Source: Bacillus horti
Lineage (GTDB): Bacteria > Bacillota > Bacilli > Caldalkalibacillales > JCM-10596
Reading direction: 5' to 3'
Assembly (NCBI RefSeq): GCF_030813115.1
Contig: NZ_JAUSTY010000007.1
Coordinates: 1-64,000, forward strand
DNA: 64,000 bases
Below, one piece after another: positions 61,863 through 64,000 of this stretch (positions are counted from its first letter, which is position 1; each line of letters starts with the position of its first letter). The notes beneath the pieces are model-generated. The model did no database searches. It had not been told where the DNA came from and worked only from the letters and a program-made list of their open reading frames with translations. Both the position numbers and the translations under genes were made by a program.

Positions 61863-62037
61863 CACCTCCCTTTACAGGAGATTAGCCGACCGCCCTTTTA
61901 AAGCCATTCTATTGTAGGAATATTATACCATATGCCCTATTGCAGCAGGGTGTTTTTTAGAGTGAAAATCATGTATCAAAGCATCTATTTGCATACACGG
62001 ATTCATAATTTAGTAATAAGCAGAATGGAGGGTGCTT

Positions 62038-62498
62038 ATGTGTAAGCTTAAGGAAATGGATGATCAGGATTTTGAATGGTTTATCGAACAAGCTGTTCAT
62101 AACTTTGCCCAAGATAAAGTAGAGAATGGGAGCTGGGACAAAGAAACAGCTATAGATCAGTCTAGACAAGCTTTTTCTAGCTTGCTTCCTCAAATCAGTT
62201 TTTAAAGTGCATACTGGACTCACAGGGAGTTAAAGTGGGTTATCTTTGGTTTGCTATTAAAGAAGAAGAGGCGGAAAGGCCGTATGCCTTTCTCTATGAA
62301 ATATTTCTCCTACCAGAAGCACGTGGCCAGGGCATTGGAGAAGCGGCTATTGAGCTAATGAAGAAAGAGGCGAAGGCACAAGGCGTAGACAAGATATGGC
62401 TTCATGTTTTTGGTCATAATGAAAGTGCTTATAGATTCTATAAGAGACTAGGTTTTACAGTCACCGATTACACAATGAGTATACAAACGGATATTTAA
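62038..62498 (+). pseudogene. GNAT-family N-acetyltransferase, broken by a deletion/frameshift
   Basis: The first frame (ATG 62038, GGAGGG upstream) gives 55 residues, MCKLKEMDDQDFEWFIEQAV..., ending LLPQISF at 62203-62205. The remaining acetyltransferase domain is in another frame from about 62192 (NQFLKCILDSQGVKVGYLWF) to 62498 and has LLPEARGQGIGEAAI (acetyl-CoA loop) and HNESAYRFYKRLGF. Family members have a few more residues at the junction, so a short deletion of 3n+1 or 3n+2 bases probably caused the shift. A GTG at 62235 could start the C-terminal half alone, but it lacks an obvious ribosome binding site. Confidence 0.8.
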
Positions 62499-62507
62499 TG
62501 CTTAGCT

Positions 62508-62540
62508 AAGGCCTCAACTTGTATGAGTGGAAGGCCTTTT
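62508..62540 (+). terminator. Terminator after the broken GNAT gene
   Basis: AAGGCC (62508-62513) with GGCCTT (62533-62538), inner CTCA/TGAG pairing, then TTTA. It could also serve the convergent gene at 62546-63061. Confidence 0.6.
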
Positions 62541-62545
62541 TATGT

Positions 62546-63061
62546 TCACCATTCCCAATACTTGTTACCTTGGGCTACTATAAAACGAGTCAGCCAAGTT
62601 TCAAAGTTAGAGTTAAAAGGAGTACTTTCAGATGGAGGTTGTCCAACAACAGTTCTATGTAAATAGTTACCTGTATTAGTAGTGGTTTTGTTAAGGTCAA
62701 TAAGGATAGAATCGCCAAGAATATACCCAATAGCTAATTTATCTGGAAAATCTAGATTGGTTTCATGATAGAGTAAGATTTTTTCAAATGAATATAATTG
62801 ATTTTCTCCACCATAGTCAAGCATATCAAAGAGACTGCAACCATTGCATATTTTAAGGAAATGTCGATAATCTAGAGGAAGCTGTTTCCCAATGTTATGT
62901 TCTAAAAGTTGAATGTCGTTTTCAGTAGCTGAATCATAAAATGTACAGGACGTATCATATAGTTGTCCAGTAGTATCAAGGATTTTCATGATATTATTTT
63001 GTTTTTCTAATGTGCTTTTTAATGAGTGCAAAGTTCTGTGAATAAGAAACTCATCCTTCAT
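62546..63061 (-). CDS. SMI1/KNR4 (SUKH) domain protein
   Basis: 171 residues. The SUKH core is seen in DIQLLEHNIGKQLPLDYRHFLKICNG (~49-74; I/L-P-x-x-Y-x-x-F-L pattern), then LYSFEKIL and the aromatic-rich end FETWLTRFI. SUKH proteins often serve as immunity proteins to contact-dependent toxins, but many are orphans. No toxin gene adjoins. The stretch is AT-rich and on the opposite strand to its neighbours, in keeping with accessory acquisition. GGAGGATGAACA precedes the ATG (63061). Confidence 0.8.
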   Translation of the reverse strand: MKDEFLIHRTLHSLKSTLEKQNNIMKILDTTGQLYDTSCTFYDSATENDIQLLEHNIGKQLPLDYRHFLKICNGCSLFDMLDYGGENQLYSFEKILLYHETNLDFPDKLAIGYILGDSILIDLNKTTTNTGNYLHRTVVGQPPSESTPFNSNFETWLTRFIVAQGNKYWEW

Positions 63062-63248
63062 TGTTCATCCTCCATTCTCCATCCCCAAAAATCGTGTTAA
63101 CTCTTCTAAATTAGATTTAACAGCACATTACATATTCATAGTATATACCGTTTCTATAGGTAATCAGCAAAGTTTTTCTATGAACAAAAGCATATCTGCG
63201 TCCTGTCCGTCGTATACATGTAACGATGTTGGACAAGGAGGCGTTGAG

Positions 63249-63962
63249 ATGAAGCTGAGCATGAAAAAGGTTATCCTGTTTTGTCTAGGGAGTGCGGCAC
63301 TAATCTATATTTTTAATTTGCAAATCTCATATACAATATCTGATTCTACCTGGAGTCTTCCGCTCTCGGGAAAAATTATTGTCATTGATCCCGGACATGG
63401 GGGCTTAGATGGGGGAGCGGTAAGCAGGGACGGAGTGGTTGAGAAGGAGATAGCTCTGAACATTTCTATATATTTGAGAGATCTCTTGCAGGAATCAGGG
63501 GCCCTCGTTAAAATGACTAGGGAGTCGGATACAGAGCTTTCCACGCAAGAGGATAAGGAGAGGGGCAGAAGGAAAGCGACCGATCTGAAGAATCGAGCTC
63601 ATTTCATTAATACCAGTGATGGAGACTACCTAGTGAGCATACATCTAAATAGCATTACATCTCCTAAGTGGAGAGGAGCACAGACTTTTTATCATCCTCA
63701 GCTTGAGAGTAATCAGGAGCTGGCTAAACTAGTACAGGATGAGCTAAAGCGTAATCTTGAAAATACAGATCGTCAATCTAAGAAAAATCAGGATATTTTT
63801 ATTTTGAGGCAGGCCACTTTGCCAAGTGTGTTAGTGGAGGTTGGCTTTCTATCTAACCCTGAGGAGTCAACCTTGTTAAGTACGGTGGAGTATCAGAAAA
63901 AGGTGGCGGCCTCGATCTATCAAGGAGTTCTAAGACATGCAGCAGGTGAAAAACTACCTTAA
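63249..63962 (+). CDS. cwlD: N-acetylmuramoyl-L-alanine amidase CwlD
   Basis: 237 residues, matching CwlD. An N-terminal membrane segment (~6-25) and an Amidase_3 domain with the zinc ligands in IDPGHGGLDGG (His), VEKEIAL (Glu) and VSIHLNS (His), and the catalytic Glu in LVEVGFLSN. CwlD makes muramic delta-lactam in spore cortex, so it implies endospore formation. I start at ATG 63249, 7 bases after AAGGAGG; the frame extends to 63180 without one. Sporulation promoters were not identified with confidence. Confidence 0.93.
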   Translation: MKLSMKKVILFCLGSAALIYIFNLQISYTISDSTWSLPLSGKIIVIDPGHGGLDGGAVSRDGVVEKEIALNISIYLRDLLQESGALVKMTRESDTELSTQEDKERGRRKATDLKNRAHFINTSDGDYLVSIHLNSITSPKWRGAQTFYHPQLESNQELAKLVQDELKRNLENTDRQSKKNQDIFILRQATLPSVLVEVGFLSNPEESTLLSTVEYQKKVAASIYQGVLRHAAGEKLP

Positions 63963-64000
63963 CTTTTTGCTAAGAGTGGTTATCATGAAACCAGCCTTTG

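Noticed and set aside
61886-61960. Terminator at CCCT...AGGG followed by T run
   Set aside because: Only a 4-pair stem on the plus strand, and no plus-strand gene ends there; it overlaps the predicted toxin promoter on the minus strand.
62546-63061. SUKH protein as part of a contact-dependent toxin locus
   Set aside because: No toxin, secretion or repeat-rich gene adjoins; it is described as an orphan.

Overview
The window is about 64 kb of chromosome from a low-to-mid GC, Gram-positive, probably endospore-forming member of the order Bacillales. The evidence is the gene order ctsR-mcsA-mcsB-clpC-radA-disA, the PIN-TRAM protein, ispD-ispF-gltX, a T-box-controlled cysE-cysS, sigH, the rpoBC/str/S10/spc/alpha ribosomal superoperon, and a CwlD-type amidase at the right end. 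Strong AGGAGG ribosome binding sites, a CtsR operator and a Cys T-box agree with this. An unbroken pssA-carD insertion between disA and the PIN-TRAM gene separates it from the Bacillus subtilis arrangement. I cannot name the genus from sequence alone.

Layout: 1-430 is the tail of an rRNA operon (3' part of 5S rRNA, its terminator and a degenerate second copy of the same tail). 544-3824 holds three stand-alone envelope or membrane genes (copper-amine-oxidase-like domain plus GH18-like domain, MgtC-like, TVP38/DedA-like). 3924-12269 is the class III heat-shock operon (ctsR-mcsA-mcsB-clpC) followed by radA, disA and pssA. 12325-17204 carries carD, the PIN-TRAM protein, two MEP-pathway genes and gltX. 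17255-22077 is the T-box/cysE/cysS/mrnC/rlmB/rae1 cluster and sigH. 22582-34417 runs rpmG-secE-nusG-rplKA-rplJL-methyltransferase-rpoBC. 34655-55202 is the ribosomal superoperon through rplQ, including fusA, tuf, secY, adk, map, infA and rpoA. 55354-58811 is the ECF transporter module and truA, followed by rplM-rpsI. From 60060 to about 63100 there is a small accessory islet between rpsI and cwlD. It holds a frameshifted aldo/keto reductase with an ArsR regulator, a type I toxin-antitoxin locus with a 29-residue hydrophobic peptide, a broken GNAT acetyltransferase and a SUKH-domain gene.

Most of the window is conserved housekeeping sequence, and the interest lies between the genes. The main observation is an approximately 80-nt element made of hairpins followed directly by a Shine-Dalgarno sequence. 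It occurs three times in tandem in front of rpsN and once in front of rpsM, 6 kb away, with a compensatory base-pair change between copies. Other items are a hairpin that appears to bridge an over-distant ribosome binding site to the nusG start, a probable L1-type hairpin between rplK and rplA, an L10-leader attenuator, structured leaders before rpoB, rplM and the PIN-TRAM gene, and the complete type I toxin-antitoxin locus. No CRISPR array, tRNA gene, insertion sequence or prophage gene was seen.
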